Numbered from the stretch's first letter, positions 54,612-63,204 are shown. The stretch: 64,000 nucleotides of DNA from Bdellovibrio bacteriovorus str. Tiberius (GCF_000317895.1 NC_019567.1:2356001-2420000); one strand, 5' to 3'. A program made the numbers and translations. Notes: generated from the letters alone by a model not told the origin.

Positions 54612-55403
54612 CTACTCCAGCACGTCCAGAGCATCACCCAGCTTAATCACGCCGGTGTTTTCCGGAATCCACAACGTACCGAAAAATACGGAAGTTCCCT
54701 CGCGACGATAGCCAGCCAGGGTTTTCAAAGGCTCAGGCCCGTTGGCAACACCTGTCGCCTGATCAATCGTGGTGATCGTGCAGCGCGAACAGCGCTTGGG
54801 TTGCGAAAACACCACGTCCCCGATGCGGATCTTTTTCCATTTGTCTTCCTCGAACGGAACGTTGCCGGAATAAATGATGTTGCCGCGGAAGCGATCCATG
54901 GTGACCGGGGTTTCCAGTCGAGAATTCAGTTCATCCAGACTTTTGGTGTTGATCAACTGAACAGGTCTGCCGTCAGCAAAGCGCACTTCCGGTTTCCATG
55001 CCTTGTCAGTAGAAAGCACACGGCGCTGGGAATACGGTGCATAGCGCACCAGACGGCAGTTCACCCCCAGATACTGGGACAGGGCCTGGGAATACAAGTC
55101 CGGCTCTAAAGCCGCTTCAAAGGTGTCGTTCCAGACCTGCACCTTGACCTGACGTTTGAAAGAATTGTTGGTGGAAATTTTAAAGAACATCTTTTGAAAT
55201 CCAACGGTCAGGGCGGTGTCTTCATAAAACACCTCGACAGTCGCAAGCTTTGGAAGCGTGCGCTGGGAAATAAATTTACCGTTTTCATCCACCAGCATCC
55301 ACTGACGATCCCCAACCGGCCCCTCATGGGTCATGGTCATCTGGTTGATCTTTTGCGCACGAGCGGATTTCAGAGGATAGATGCAAAGCTGTTCAATTTT
55401 CAT
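54612..55403 (-). CDS. MOSC-domain protein (YcbX/mARC-like)
   Basis: The 263-residue protein has the MOSC N-terminal beta-barrel domain (MKIEQLCIYPLKSARAQKIN, GPVGDRQWMLVDENG) and the MOSC domain from about 130 on. The conserved Cys lies in QPKRCSRCTITTIDQATG, where YcbX and mARC proteins bind molybdenum cofactor, and PLKTLAGYR follows. YcbX-type proteins reduce N-hydroxylated compounds with a reductase partner; the ferredoxin domain of YcbX is absent here. The GGACTATG upstream gives no ribosome site. Monocistronic. Confidence 0.9.
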   Translation of the reverse strand: MKIEQLCIYPLKSARAQKINQMTMTHEGPVGDRQWMLVDENGKFISQRTLPKLATVEVFYEDTALTVGFQKMFFKISTNNSFKRQVKVQVWNDTFEAALEPDLYSQALSQYLGVNCRLVRYAPYSQRRVLSTDKAWKPEVRFADGRPVQLINTKSLDELNSRLETPVTMDRFRGNIIYSGNVPFEEDKWKKIRIGDVVFSQPKRCSRCTITTIDQATGVANGPEPLKTLAGYRREGTSVFFGTLWIPENTGVIKLGDALDVLE

Positions 55404-55538
55404 GGGACTATGCTTTCTCTTTGCAGTCCTTATTGCAAGCCATGACTACCCGCCGCCATGTATGGAGCCATTCTGTCCCCTGAAAGGCTGGCCCCGCAGT
55501 TGCAATAAATCCTCTTCGCCACTGGGAGGGGCAAAAAA

Positions 55539-56102
55539 ATGAAAACCATCATTTTCACATTGATCCTTGGAATCTTTCTTCAAGCCACAGCTTTTGCACA
55601 AAGTGAAGGCACACTGGAACAACGTATCGCCGACCTGCAGGCCCGCATGGAACAGGCACAGAGCACGGATGAAATGCTGGCTCTTAGTGATGAGCTGATC
55701 GCCTTGACGGATGAATACATCGCCCGACACCCGGTCAAACCCGCCCCCGTTATCCCCAATGAAGTTCGCACAGTGAAGGCCGACAAATTCGGCGCCAGCC
55801 GCCACACGCTGGATGTCTGGGGTTCTTACCGCAAGATCATCATCCGCTGCGTGGAAGGACAAGTTGTCTTTGAAAACACTCCTCGAGTCATCGCCCAAAG
55901 CGAAGAGCGCGTGACCATGAATTATATCTATAAAATGAGAGCCGGTGAAACCGTGGAGTTTGATCTGGGTCACTACACCTTTGATCGCCACTTCGGCCAG
56001 AGATACTCTGAAACCCTGGATGTGCGCAGCCTGATTCTGGATATCTCCAGCCCGAACATCATCGGCAGCCGCGGCCGTCTGGAAATCGAATTCGTTCGCT
56101 AA
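55539..56102 (+). CDS. Secreted protein with coiled N-terminus and beta-rich C-terminus
   Basis: The 187-residue product has a signal peptide (1-20, ending TAFA). A helical stretch follows (EQRIADLQARMEQAQSTDEM), possibly a coiled coil. A beta-rich domain then runs to the end (RHTLDVWGSYRKIIIRCVEG, DLGHYTFDRHFGQRYS). A Gly-rich GGGAGGGG lies nine bases before the ATG and acts as the ribosome site. It is monocistronic with a strong terminator. I do not recognise the domain; periplasmic location is the firm statement. Confidence 0.78.
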   Translation: MKTIIFTLILGIFLQATAFAQSEGTLEQRIADLQARMEQAQSTDEMLALSDELIALTDEYIARHPVKPAPVIPNEVRTVKADKFGASRHTLDVWGSYRKIIIRCVEGQVVFENTPRVIAQSEERVTMNYIYKMRAGETVEFDLGHYTFDRHFGQRYSETLDVRSLILDISSPNIIGSRGRLEIEFVR

Positions 56103-56112
56103 AAAAGAAAAA

Positions 56113-56139
56113 GGGCGCCGCTTCCGGTGCCCTTTTCTT
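56113..56139 (+). terminator. Terminator after the secreted protein gene at 55539
   Basis: GGGCGCCG at 56113-56120 pairs with CGGTGCCC at 56125-56132 (one G-U), followed by TTTTCTTTG. The A-rich 5' side could also serve the convergent gene. Confidence 0.85.
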
Positions 56140-56190
56140 TGATTTCAGAGATTTTCCAATCCCCAATTTCTAATTTTTAATCTCTGCAAA

Positions 56191-57162
56191 CTACTTACCC
56201 ATTACATAAGCGAAGATCAGAGGCGCAACGATAGTTGCATCGGATTCAACGATGTAGCTAGGAGTTGTCGGAGCCAGTTTACCCCAGGTGATTTTTTCGT
56301 TCGGAATCGCACCAGAGTATGAACCGTAAGAAGTTGTAGAATCAGAGATCTGAGCGAAGTAGCTCCACAATGGAATGTCTTCGTGACCCAAATCCTGTTC
56401 CAGCATTGGAACAACACAGATTGGGAAGTCGCCGGCGATACCGCCACCGATCTGGAAGAAGCCCACTGGTGCTTTTTTGGAAGCACTCATGTACCACTCA
56501 GCCCAGGTTTTCATGTACTCGATACCACCTTTAACAGTGGTGGATTTTTTGATGTCACCTTTGATGATGTGACCAGTGAAGATGTTACCCAAAGTGGAGT
56601 CTTCCCAGCCTGGAACAACCATTGGAAGGTTCTTTTCAGCAGCCGCCAGCAACCAGGAATTTTTTGGATCGATCTGGTAGTACTGGTTCAATTTGCCGGA
56701 AAGAAGGATTTTGTACATGAATTCGTGCGGGAAGTAAGACTCACCTTTGGAGTCAGCATCCTGCCAGTATTCCAAAACCACGTTCTCGATACGACGGATA
56801 GCTTCTTCTTCAGGGATGCACGTGTCAGTAACACGGTTCAAGTGCTTCTCAAGCAATTTTTGCTCGTCAGCCGGAGTCAGATCACGATAGTTCGGGATGC
56901 GCACGTAATGATCGTGAGCAACCAGGTTGAACACGTCTTCTTCAAGGTTCGCACCTGTGCAAGAGATCGCGTGAACTTTACCCATGCGGATCATTTCAGC
57001 CAAAGAAAGACCCAGTTCCGCTGTAGACATGGCACCTGCCAAAGTCACCAGCATCTGGCCACCGTTATCCATGTGAAGTTTGTAGCCTTTAGCAGCATCT
57101 TTCAATGCAGCGGCGTTGAAGTGACGGTAGTGATGATCGATAAACTGAGTAATTGGACCCAT
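56191..57162 (-). CDS. Deoxyhypusine-synthase-like protein without the usual Lys motif
   Basis: The 323-residue protein is a bacterial deoxyhypusine-synthase-family member: VTLAGAMSTAELGLSLAEMI, ISCTGANLEEDVFNLVAHDH, YFPHEFMYKIL and VVPGWEDSTLGNIFTGHI are typical. True eukaryotic enzymes use a Lys in a GGG-x-x-K-H motif. Here it reads QIGGGIAGDFPICVVPMLEQ, so that Lys is absent. Bacteria lack eIF5A, the usual substrate. Relatives in bacteria are thought to act on polyamines (homospermidine synthase-like), and NAD-binding residues seem kept. AAGGAGAA precedes the ATG. The methyltransferase gene upstream is on the same strand, 136 bases away. Confidence 0.88.
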   Translation of the reverse strand: MGPITQFIDHHYRHFNAAALKDAAKGYKLHMDNGGQMLVTLAGAMSTAELGLSLAEMIRMGKVHAISCTGANLEEDVFNLVAHDHYVRIPNYRDLTPADEQKLLEKHLNRVTDTCIPEEEAIRRIENVVLEYWQDADSKGESYFPHEFMYKILLSGKLNQYYQIDPKNSWLLAAAEKNLPMVVPGWEDSTLGNIFTGHIIKGDIKKSTTVKGGIEYMKTWAEWYMSASKKAPVGFFQIGGGIAGDFPICVVPMLEQDLGHEDIPLWSYFAQISDSTTSYGSYSGAIPNEKITWGKLAPTTPSYIVESDATIVAPLIFAYVMGK

Positions 57163-57298
57163 GAGTTCTCCTTGTAGCTTTATTCAAGTGGCAAGGAAAC
57201 TACCAGAAACAAAGCAAAACACAAGTCTAAAAACTTGAGTCCTTTTGGAGTGTTACCCCGTTTCCGGGATTTGAAAACATCAATTCAAAAAAACGACA

Positions 57299-58351
57299 CT
57301 ACTCTGAGGGTTTACGCGCCAAAAGGGCTTTGGCAAAAAATCCCTGATCCTTATGCAGCCCCTCAAAACCGGCCGCGATCATGAGGCCTTCCATCGGATT
57401 TTGGGTGTAGTTTTTGTAAAACGGCTCATGGAAATCCACGGGGAATTGCTCCAAAGCCCACTCAAATTCGTGAGTGTCCTCTGCCTGCAGGGAATCCACC
57501 AGCCCATAGGCCCCGCCCGGTTTCAACACGCGGAAGCCTTCGGCAATCACACGACGACGGATTTCATGAGGCAGTTCATGGAACATAAAGCAGGAATAAA
57601 CCAGATCAAACCTGGCATCCTGGAACGGCAGCTCTTCCGCCGCCCCTTGCACAAAATCCAGGCGGTCAAATTCATGCAGATTATCCTGGGCTTTTTTCAA
57701 GTACGGATAACTTAAATCCAACACTGTGATCTTGGCCTTTGGGTATGCAAGCTTCATGAATCTTGTCAGGCGCCCCGTTCCCGCTCCGACTTCCAAAAAA
57801 TGCAGACCAGCGCCGTCACCAGGGTGAGTCTGTTTTGCCAAGGGGATAATCAGGCGTCTCATGGCATCGGCAGAACCCGAGAACAGGATTTCAACCTGAT
57901 GCTCGTACAGTTCGGCGGATTCCCTAGTCAGATAGCCTCCGGTTTGAAAGTGGAAGTTTCGCTGATAGTACTCGGGCAGATCCTTCATGAAGTTTTCAGC
58001 TTCGCCATCAAAGTCATGGGCGGACTTGTCCTTGCGGCGTTTGGCGATGGAATACCCATCATAAATGATTCGCGGATAGCGCATGAAGTGGCGGGCGACG
58101 GTTTCAGGTTTTAAAACCTCCACCGGGTAAATTCCTTGAGCGATATTTTCGCTGTCTTTTTTTAAAAGCCGGAAAAGCTCGCGGTACGCCAGGCGCAGCT
58201 TGTGCGGATCGATGTTCTTGTGAGGCTTCTTGCCACCCGTGGTGATAAATTCAAAAAAAGGCAGTGTCCACTGCTGGGCTGCGAACCCCGCTGAACGCGC
58301 CAGTGAATACCCCAGAGTGATTTTGTCCTGATAAGGAATCTTGATCTTCAT
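57299..58351 (-). CDS. Class I methyltransferase with a long N-terminal domain
   Basis: The 350-residue protein has an N-terminal helical part of about 165 residues and a methyltransferase domain: motif I LHFLEVGAGTGRLTRFMKLA, ITVLDLSYPYLKKA, FVQGAAEELPFQDARFDLVY and FRVLKPGGAYGLVDSLQ. The middle fits the UbiE/Coq5-like methyltransf_11 pattern. I start it at the ATG at 58351 because GGAGG lies eight bases before; the ORF continues five codons upstream. Substrate is unknown. It precedes the DHS-like gene on the same strand. Confidence 0.88.
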   Translation of the reverse strand: MKIKIPYQDKITLGYSLARSAGFAAQQWTLPFFEFITTGGKKPHKNIDPHKLRLAYRELFRLLKKDSENIAQGIYPVEVLKPETVARHFMRYPRIIYDGYSIAKRRKDKSAHDFDGEAENFMKDLPEYYQRNFHFQTGGYLTRESAELYEHQVEILFSGSADAMRRLIIPLAKQTHPGDGAGLHFLEVGAGTGRLTRFMKLAYPKAKITVLDLSYPYLKKAQDNLHEFDRLDFVQGAAEELPFQDARFDLVYSCFMFHELPHEIRRRVIAEGFRVLKPGGAYGLVDSLQAEDTHEFEWALEQFPVDFHEPFYKNYTQNPMEGLMIAAGFEGLHKDQGFFAKALLARKPSE

Positions 58352-58497
58352 AGACAAGGCCTCCATCCACTATTTTACCGCCGGAGTTTGGGAAAAAACA
58401 AGAATCCCCCAGCGTGATTCCCGGTGTCACTTTGGTTTGGCACAAAGGTTGTAAGGCACCTATTGCCCGTCTGATTGTCACCACAAAGGAGATACCT

Positions 58498-59331
58498 GTG
58501 CTTACCAAAACCGCCGCTGTCATTTTGCTGTTGTCACTGTGTTGTACCGTTTCCATGGCCGCCGACGATTCCAAAGTCAGCCGCAGCCTTGATGAAATTT
58601 CTGTTGCTAAAGAGCAAACCCGACTGGTCATGGGCCAAGTCTCCAGCCCTGATCAAAAAGAACGCCTGCGCTATGTGACGGACCGACTGAATTCCGCTGA
58701 AGAACTTCTGCGTCAGGCTCTGGGTGGAGCCGGCGGCTCCACTCCTCCCCCACCGACTTATGGTTCTGTCGAACTCTTCCGCTCTGACTCTTGTTCTGGC
58801 AGCCTGATTGGCACCGTCAGCGCGGCCTCCAGCTGCGAAAGATTTTCTTCTGCCGGTGACACCTGGGGAGTTCGCATCAACGGTCAGTGCCTGAACATCT
58901 CGGACACATCATCCGTGAAAGCCTGTGAATCATTCAAGGGTGGCGCAGATCCTCGCGCTGTGACCATTTACACTTCCGACTCGTGCTCAGGCAATGCGAT
59001 CGCCGCAATCAGCGCCGGTTCTCAGTGCGAAAACTTTGACAGCACCGGCTCCAGCGCTTGGGCTGTAAAAATCGATGGCAAGTGCCAGAACATCAGCGAC
59101 ACGGCACCAGCCAAGGCGTGCGCGGCCTTCAAGGGTGCCAGCACTCCGGGCACAGTGAAAATCTTCAACTCGGATTCCTGTTCTGGAAACATGGTGGCGG
59201 CCGTAGACTACAACACTCGCTGCGAAAGTCTAAGAGGCCTGCCTGCTGCGTGGGGAATTGAAGTCAACGGCCGCTGTGAAAATATCAGCGACCTGGATAT
59301 CGTTTCAGCCTGCGAACGTTACAGACCGTAA
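58498..59331 (+). CDS. Secreted protein with three Cys-rich repeats
   Basis: GTG at 58498 with AAGGAG at the right distance starts a 277-residue product; the longer ORF from 58414 has no site. Residues 1-21 form a signal peptide (ending VSMAA). A helical stretch (30-70) with Arg and Glu and a Gly/Pro linker (GGAGGSTPPPPTYG) lead into three repeats of about 65-70 residues. Each reads V-x-I/L-F/Y-x-S-D-S-C-S-G, a mid Cys, W-x-V-x-I-x-G-x-C-x-N-I-S-D and a final A-C-x-x-F/Y. The four Cys per repeat suggest two disulfides each. Repeats 1-3 start near 89, 152 and 219. I recognise no family; a surface binding protein is likely. Confidence 0.85.
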   Translation: MLTKTAAVILLLSLCCTVSMAADDSKVSRSLDEISVAKEQTRLVMGQVSSPDQKERLRYVTDRLNSAEELLRQALGGAGGSTPPPPTYGSVELFRSDSCSGSLIGTVSAASSCERFSSAGDTWGVRINGQCLNISDTSSVKACESFKGGADPRAVTIYTSDSCSGNAIAAISAGSQCENFDSTGSSAWAVKIDGKCQNISDTAPAKACAAFKGASTPGTVKIFNSDSCSGNMVAAVDYNTRCESLRGLPAAWGIEVNGRCENISDLDIVSACERYRP

Positions 59332-59491
59332 TTTTTCATCGCCCGAACTGACGACTCCAGTCTTGTTGACATCATCATGATGTCTCAAGCTGGGTCGTTC
59401 CCCAACCTGCTGGGAACGAAATACCCGGAAATCTTACGGGTTATTCTAATAAGGCCTCGGATTTAATCCGATAAAATATACCGGAGGCCTT
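59332..59491 (+). promoter_or_regulatory. Intergenic region rich in inverted repeats, with a start-proximal hairpin
   Basis: CGTTCCC at 59396-59402 and GGGAACG at 59412-59418 form a seven-pair stem without a T run. ACCCG and CGGGT at about 59423-59441 form a weak one. The main one is AAGGCCTC at 59451-59458 with GAGGCCTT at 59484-59491, ending one base before the ATG at 59492. It contains the ribosome site GGAGG. Inside lies CGGAT-TTA-ATCCG at 59458-59470. So the next gene's ribosome site can be hidden in a stem, a layout of translational control elements. No match to a known riboswitch was seen. Confidence 0.6.
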
Positions 59492-60265
59492 ATGAACCAT
59501 CGGTACGTTCTGCTCTGTCTGACGACAGCGCTATTTTCCACCGGCTGCGTGCTGCAAGCACACCTGACTCCGGCGATTGCCAATGTTGAAAATGAAGTCA
59601 ATCTGGGATCTTCGCAAGCCGGATTCACCGCCGTCTTCAAAGCGAACAACACACCGCTGTTTGGAATTTATGATGAAAACACGACATCAGCAGTGCTGAC
59701 CGGCGTCTGTAAACCCGGCGATCTGATCGTGATCCTTGGGGCCGGCGAGGTCGTCAAGAACCCTTCCTTGTTCTGTCCTGAAAATGGTGTGTGGTCGACC
59801 AGCATCGACTTGACGATTTACCCTGGCTACAGTTCATCGGACTCAACCCAACCCATTTCAGCAAGCACACGCGGAAGCTCAAATTCTTCTGTTAACATTC
59901 ATCTGACTTATTCACCGACGGCTATCCCTGCCGCGGGGGCTGGTTCCTACATCTACTTCTCCAACGGAAAGACATATCTCAGCTCAATAGCCGGTGGCGG
60001 AACTCAGACCGGAAGTTTTTCCCAGCGCATCTCGCACATCGGTCTGACGCAGAAAATGCAATATCAATATCGCATGGAAATATATAGAGCAGGCTCTCTG
60101 CATCTGACTCTGGGTACCAGCACAAGCCTTACCAGCCCCCTAGAAATCACCGCGCCCTACACATGGCAAAATGGCGACACAGTGAAGGTGACACCATTTG
60201 ATTCTTCCGGTGACAAATCCAGTATCAATGTCGCGATACCGGATCCTGCAGGTGTCAGTATATAA
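59492..60265 (+). CDS. Predicted lipoprotein, unknown function
   Basis: The 257-residue product has a signal peptide with lipobox FSTGC (Cys19). The mature domain is Ser, Thr and Gly rich and beta-like (SSQAGFTAVFKANNTPLFGI, VNIHLTYSPTAIPAAGAG) with two Cys (VCKPGDL and LFCPENG) that may form one disulfide. It resembles Ig-like or adhesin domains but no family is clear. The ribosome site GGAGG is placed in an inverted repeat directly before the ATG. Its 3' end is near the minus-strand 49-codon gene. Confidence 0.8.
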   Translation: MNHRYVLLCLTTALFSTGCVLQAHLTPAIANVENEVNLGSSQAGFTAVFKANNTPLFGIYDENTTSAVLTGVCKPGDLIVILGAGEVVKNPSLFCPENGVWSTSIDLTIYPGYSSSDSTQPISASTRGSSNSSVNIHLTYSPTAIPAAGAGSYIYFSNGKTYLSSIAGGGTQTGSFSQRISHIGLTQKMQYQYRMEIYRAGSLHLTLGTSTSLTSPLEITAPYTWQNGDTVKVTPFDSSGDKSSINVAIPDPAGVSI

Positions 60266-60277
60266 TTGAGTTGGAAG

Positions 60278-60427
60278 TTAGTTTTGAACAGAAGCGGCGG
60301 CTGCAGTAGCGGCCGCTTTTCTTTTGGCTTTGCCTTCCTTGTACCAGTGCCAGAAGGTGACACCCAGGAAACCAAAGCTGAACAGAATAATCAAAGTCAT
60401 CAGAACGAACCAGGCAAGTACAATCAT
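60278..60427 (-). CDS. 49-residue single-pass membrane protein
   Basis: The ATG at 60427 overlaps the tcdA stop (ATGA) and opens a 49-codon frame on the minus strand. The peptide starts MIVLAWFVLMTLIILFSFGF, then LGVTFWHWYKEGKAKRKAAA and an Ala-rich tail to VQN. One membrane segment (1-26) is followed by a basic stretch (KEGKAKRK) and an Ala-rich tail. The exact overlap, the positive-inside pattern and the downstream position support translation as the last gene of tatD-tcdA. Function unknown. Confidence 0.75.
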   Translation of the reverse strand: MIVLAWFVLMTLIILFSFGFLGVTFWHWYKEGKAKRKAAATAAAASVQN

Positions 60428-61278
60428 GCTTTAGCCTCGTTCTGCGCCTGAGCGTGGATTTCATTCACGATGTGGGAAGCCATGGCCAAACCAAAAGCCC
60501 CCGTCACATAGCTTGCAGTCCCCCAGATCACGTTACGGCTGTCACAGTTGTGCAGATCGTTCTGACCTTTAGGGCATACACATTTGAAACCCTGACCGTG
60601 GTCGTATTTCAGCTCTACCGGCTGAATCGGAGTTTCATCAGAGAAGATGCAAGGAATGCCGAAGTTCTTTTCCGGGAAATCATATTTCTGGCGCAGCATT
60701 TTGCGCACTTGCGCCGCCATTGGATCAACATACGTGTCGGCCAAATCGGCCTTCTTGATACGAAGTGGATCCATCTTCGCCGCAGAACCACCGGAAGTGA
60801 TGACTTTGATACCACGCTCACGGCAGGTCGCCAGCAAGTGGGTTTTCGCAGTCAAGTTATCGATAGCATCCACGATATAGTCCGGCTTATGGGACAACAT
60901 CATTTCAGAATTTTCAGCGTTGTAGAATTCCGGAATCACCGTGACGTTGTTCTGCGGATTGATTTTGCGCAGACGTTCGCCCATCACTTCGGCTTTCTTT
61001 TTACCCACCAGGCCTTGTAAAGCATGCAACTGGCGATTGGCGTTGGTGATGCAGATTTCATCAAAATCAATAATGGTCAGCTTGCCGACGCCGGAACGAG
61101 CCAGGGACTCAGCAGCCCAAGAACCCACGCCGCCCAATCCAATCACCATCACGTGAGTGTTGAAAAGGCGCTTCATCACCTCATCACCCACCAAACGACC
61201 CATACGATCGAAACGGCGGTGCAAAACGTACTCAGTTTCCTGAGGTTGAGGCAAATTAGGTGATTGTGTGGTTTCCAT
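60424..61278 (-). CDS. tcdA: tRNA threonylcarbamoyladenosine dehydratase (TcdA)
   Basis: The 284-residue protein is E1-like: RFDRMGRLVGDEVMKRLF, then VMVIGLGGVGSWAAESLARS with the ATP-binding GxGGxGS, DFDEICITNANRQLHAL and DAIDNLTAKTHLLATC. The extended C-terminal part (KCVCPKGQNDLHNCDSRNV) carries three Cys. It cyclises t6A37 in ANN-decoding tRNAs to ct6A using ATP. It overlaps the TatD gene by 23 bases and the small membrane protein gene by 4, so all three are translated together. Confidence 0.94.
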   Translation of the reverse strand: METTQSPNLPQPQETEYVLHRRFDRMGRLVGDEVMKRLFNTHVMVIGLGGVGSWAAESLARSGVGKLTIIDFDEICITNANRQLHALQGLVGKKKAEVMGERLRKINPQNNVTVIPEFYNAENSEMMLSHKPDYIVDAIDNLTAKTHLLATCRERGIKVITSGGSAAKMDPLRIKKADLADTYVDPMAAQVRKMLRQKYDFPEKNFGIPCIFSDETPIQPVELKYDHGQGFKCVCPKGQNDLHNCDSRNVIWGTASYVTGAFGLAMASHIVNEIHAQAQNEAKA

Positions 61279-62065
61279 GAAAAAGTCTCCGAAAGTTTGC
61301 AGTAGTGATATCTAATATTTCCAGAGGATCAAGTGATTTTAGCTCCCCTATAGTTCTTGCCACCTCCCAGATGCTTTCTGGGGGATTTAGGCGGCCTTTA
61401 TAGGCAGGAGGCCCCTGATCCGGGCTGTCACTTTCAATTAAAAGCATTTCCAGCGGAACTTCACGCACCGCCTGATGCAGCTTCTGATTGTCCGGGCGAC
61501 ACACCGGGCCCCCAACGGACAGCATAAGGCCCCTTTGCAGGAACTCCTGCGCCTTATAAGCACTGCCGTTGAACGAGTGTACCATGCCTTTTTGCTTTGG
61601 CAGCCCCCACACGTCCATGATCTTAAGACCTTCCTCGTGAGCCTGTACCAGATGCAGAACCAACGGCTTCCCCGTGATATGCCCCAGTTCCAACTGTTGC
61701 TCAAATACGCCAATCTGGCGCTCCATCGAGTCTTTCATGATATGCGGGCGAAAATCCAAGCCAAGCTCCCCCAAACCATCGGCTTCAGGCAGGGCCTGCG
61801 CCAGCAGATCCAGAGCCTGCTCACATTCATCGTCTTCATGAGCCGCCACCCAATACGGATGCAGTCCAAAGCAAAGACCGATATGGCGGGGATGGCGCGC
61901 TTTGATTTCACGCTGGCGCTGCCAGTCTTCGGGGTCCACGCCCCCTTGCATAAAGAAGGCGATGCCCTTTGTGCGGGCTTCATCGATAATAGTATCCACC
62001 TGTCCCTGCCATCGCAGGTCCGCAAGGTGTCCGTGAGCATCGATCCAATAGCCAAATCCAACCAT
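61256..62065 (-). CDS. TatD-family metal-dependent hydrolase
   Basis: The 269-residue protein has the TatD metal site DAHGHLADLRWQG, then GLCFGLHPYW, GELGLDF, LHLVQAHEEGLKIM, VHSFNGS and LLIESDSPDQGPP. The family hydrolyses DNA or RNA 3' ends or D-aminoacyl-tRNA in different members. The strand LHL before the usual His is LVLHLVQAH, so the His is kept. It heads the operon with tcdA. The start at 62065 lacks a clear ribosome site. Confidence 0.92.
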   Translation of the reverse strand: MVGFGYWIDAHGHLADLRWQGQVDTIIDEARTKGIAFFMQGGVDPEDWQRQREIKARHPRHIGLCFGLHPYWVAAHEDDECEQALDLLAQALPEADGLGELGLDFRPHIMKDSMERQIGVFEQQLELGHITGKPLVLHLVQAHEEGLKIMDVWGLPKQKGMVHSFNGSAYKAQEFLQRGLMLSVGGPVCRPDNQKLHQAVREVPLEMLLIESDSPDQGPPAYKGRLNPPESIWEVARTIGELKSLDPLEILDITTANFRRLFHGNHTIT

Positions 62066-62145
62066 AGGTCTAGGTTATATCCCGAAAACCCGGACTCGAA
62101 CAAGGCCGCAGTTCAACCGATAACAACAGACATGTAGGAGTATGT

Positions 62146-63204
62146 ATGAAGCATAAAAGCTTGCGTTTGGGTTTTGACGTTACCATGGAAAAGGGTTCCA
62201 CCTGGAAACCTGTGAAGGTTCAATTCTGGAATCAACCATCTGCTTACGATAAATTCAAAGCGTCTGAGCCATTCAAGTACATGTCTGACGCCTTGGTGGG
62301 ATTGTCTCTGGTCAAATTGAATCATTACATCAAAAGCCCGGTGGCAACTCCCCACCTGGATTATAATTTTGCGAGCGAAGCCTGGAAGGCCCTGGATCCT
62401 CACACCGAGCTTTACGAACGCTCTTTGCCACGCGTACGTGCATTGCAGTCTCACATCGCCGTTGTGAATCCGGATCTGTGTGCCGAGTTTGAAGCTAACT
62501 TCAACGAACACTTTGAAACGGCATTGAAGCCCTGGGGCGTGGACCTGACGGCTTTGTGGCCGCTTCTGGACAGCTTCAGCTGGTTTGAAACAAAAATGGG
62601 GCAGCCGTTGATGTACAACTTCGGTTTGAACTTCTCTAAACCGTTTGTCGACAAGCTTCAGTATCTTTATTCCTTCCTGTACAACCTGCGCAGCCTGGTG
62701 GCGGTGGATCACAACGCTCACGTTGAAGACCCATCCCATGAAGGTGTTAAAGTGGATGCCATCACGGACTATCTGCCGCGCGCGGAATACGTGGTGAATG
62801 ATGCTTTGCTGTACTGGAACTTCAAAAAGTTCTCTCAGCCGTTTGCGGGTCCTAAAACTCCGGACAGCCGTGTTGAAAAACTGCTAGTGAACCCGATGGA
62901 AAAAGCCTTCCATAAGTATTCTCACAATGCCTGCCACCTGGTGGACAATCTGCCGAAAAACTTCATCGAATCTTTAAGCCCGATGGAGCTGGAAGAGGCC
63001 TTCTATCTTGTTCAGATGGACTGGTTGCTGGGTTCCCCTGCCGGTTTGTTGTTCAAAATCCGCGAAGAGATCTTTGCCCTGCAAAGTGGTTATGAGAAAA
63101 TCTTCTGGAAAGATGTCGAGCCTAAATTCCACTCGAAACCAGTCAGTCTGCACCTGTGCTGTGAGGTGACTCCGGAAGCGGTCTTCGGCAGCAATGCTGC
63201 TTAA
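62146..63204 (+). CDS. Hypothetical protein, 352 residues
   Basis: The product has no signal peptide or membrane segment. It is rich in aromatic residues and Leu, with mostly helical character, for example KVQFWNQPSAYDKFKASEPF and VVNDALLYWNFKKFSQPFAG. Scattered Cys are found (PDLCAEF, HNACHLVD, HLCCEVT). AGGAG stands seven bases before the ATG and a perfect terminator follows, so it is a single, well-delimited gene. I recognise no family. A cytoplasmic protein of lineage-specific function is the fair description. Confidence 0.8.
   Translation: MKHKSLRLGFDVTMEKGSTWKPVKVQFWNQPSAYDKFKASEPFKYMSDALVGLSLVKLNHYIKSPVATPHLDYNFASEAWKALDPHTELYERSLPRVRALQSHIAVVNPDLCAEFEANFNEHFETALKPWGVDLTALWPLLDSFSWFETKMGQPLMYNFGLNFSKPFVDKLQYLYSFLYNLRSLVAVDHNAHVEDPSHEGVKVDAITDYLPRAEYVVNDALLYWNFKKFSQPFAGPKTPDSRVEKLLVNPMEKAFHKYSHNACHLVDNLPKNFIESLSPMELEEAFYLVQMDWLLGSPAGLLFKIREEIFALQSGYEKIFWKDVEPKFHSKPVSLHLCCEVTPEAVFGSNAA

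Noticed and set aside
60266-60451. 61-codon plus-strand frame after the lipoprotein gene
   Set aside because: It lies opposite the 49-residue membrane protein, which has a coupled start and a sensible membrane segment; the plus-strand product has neither.
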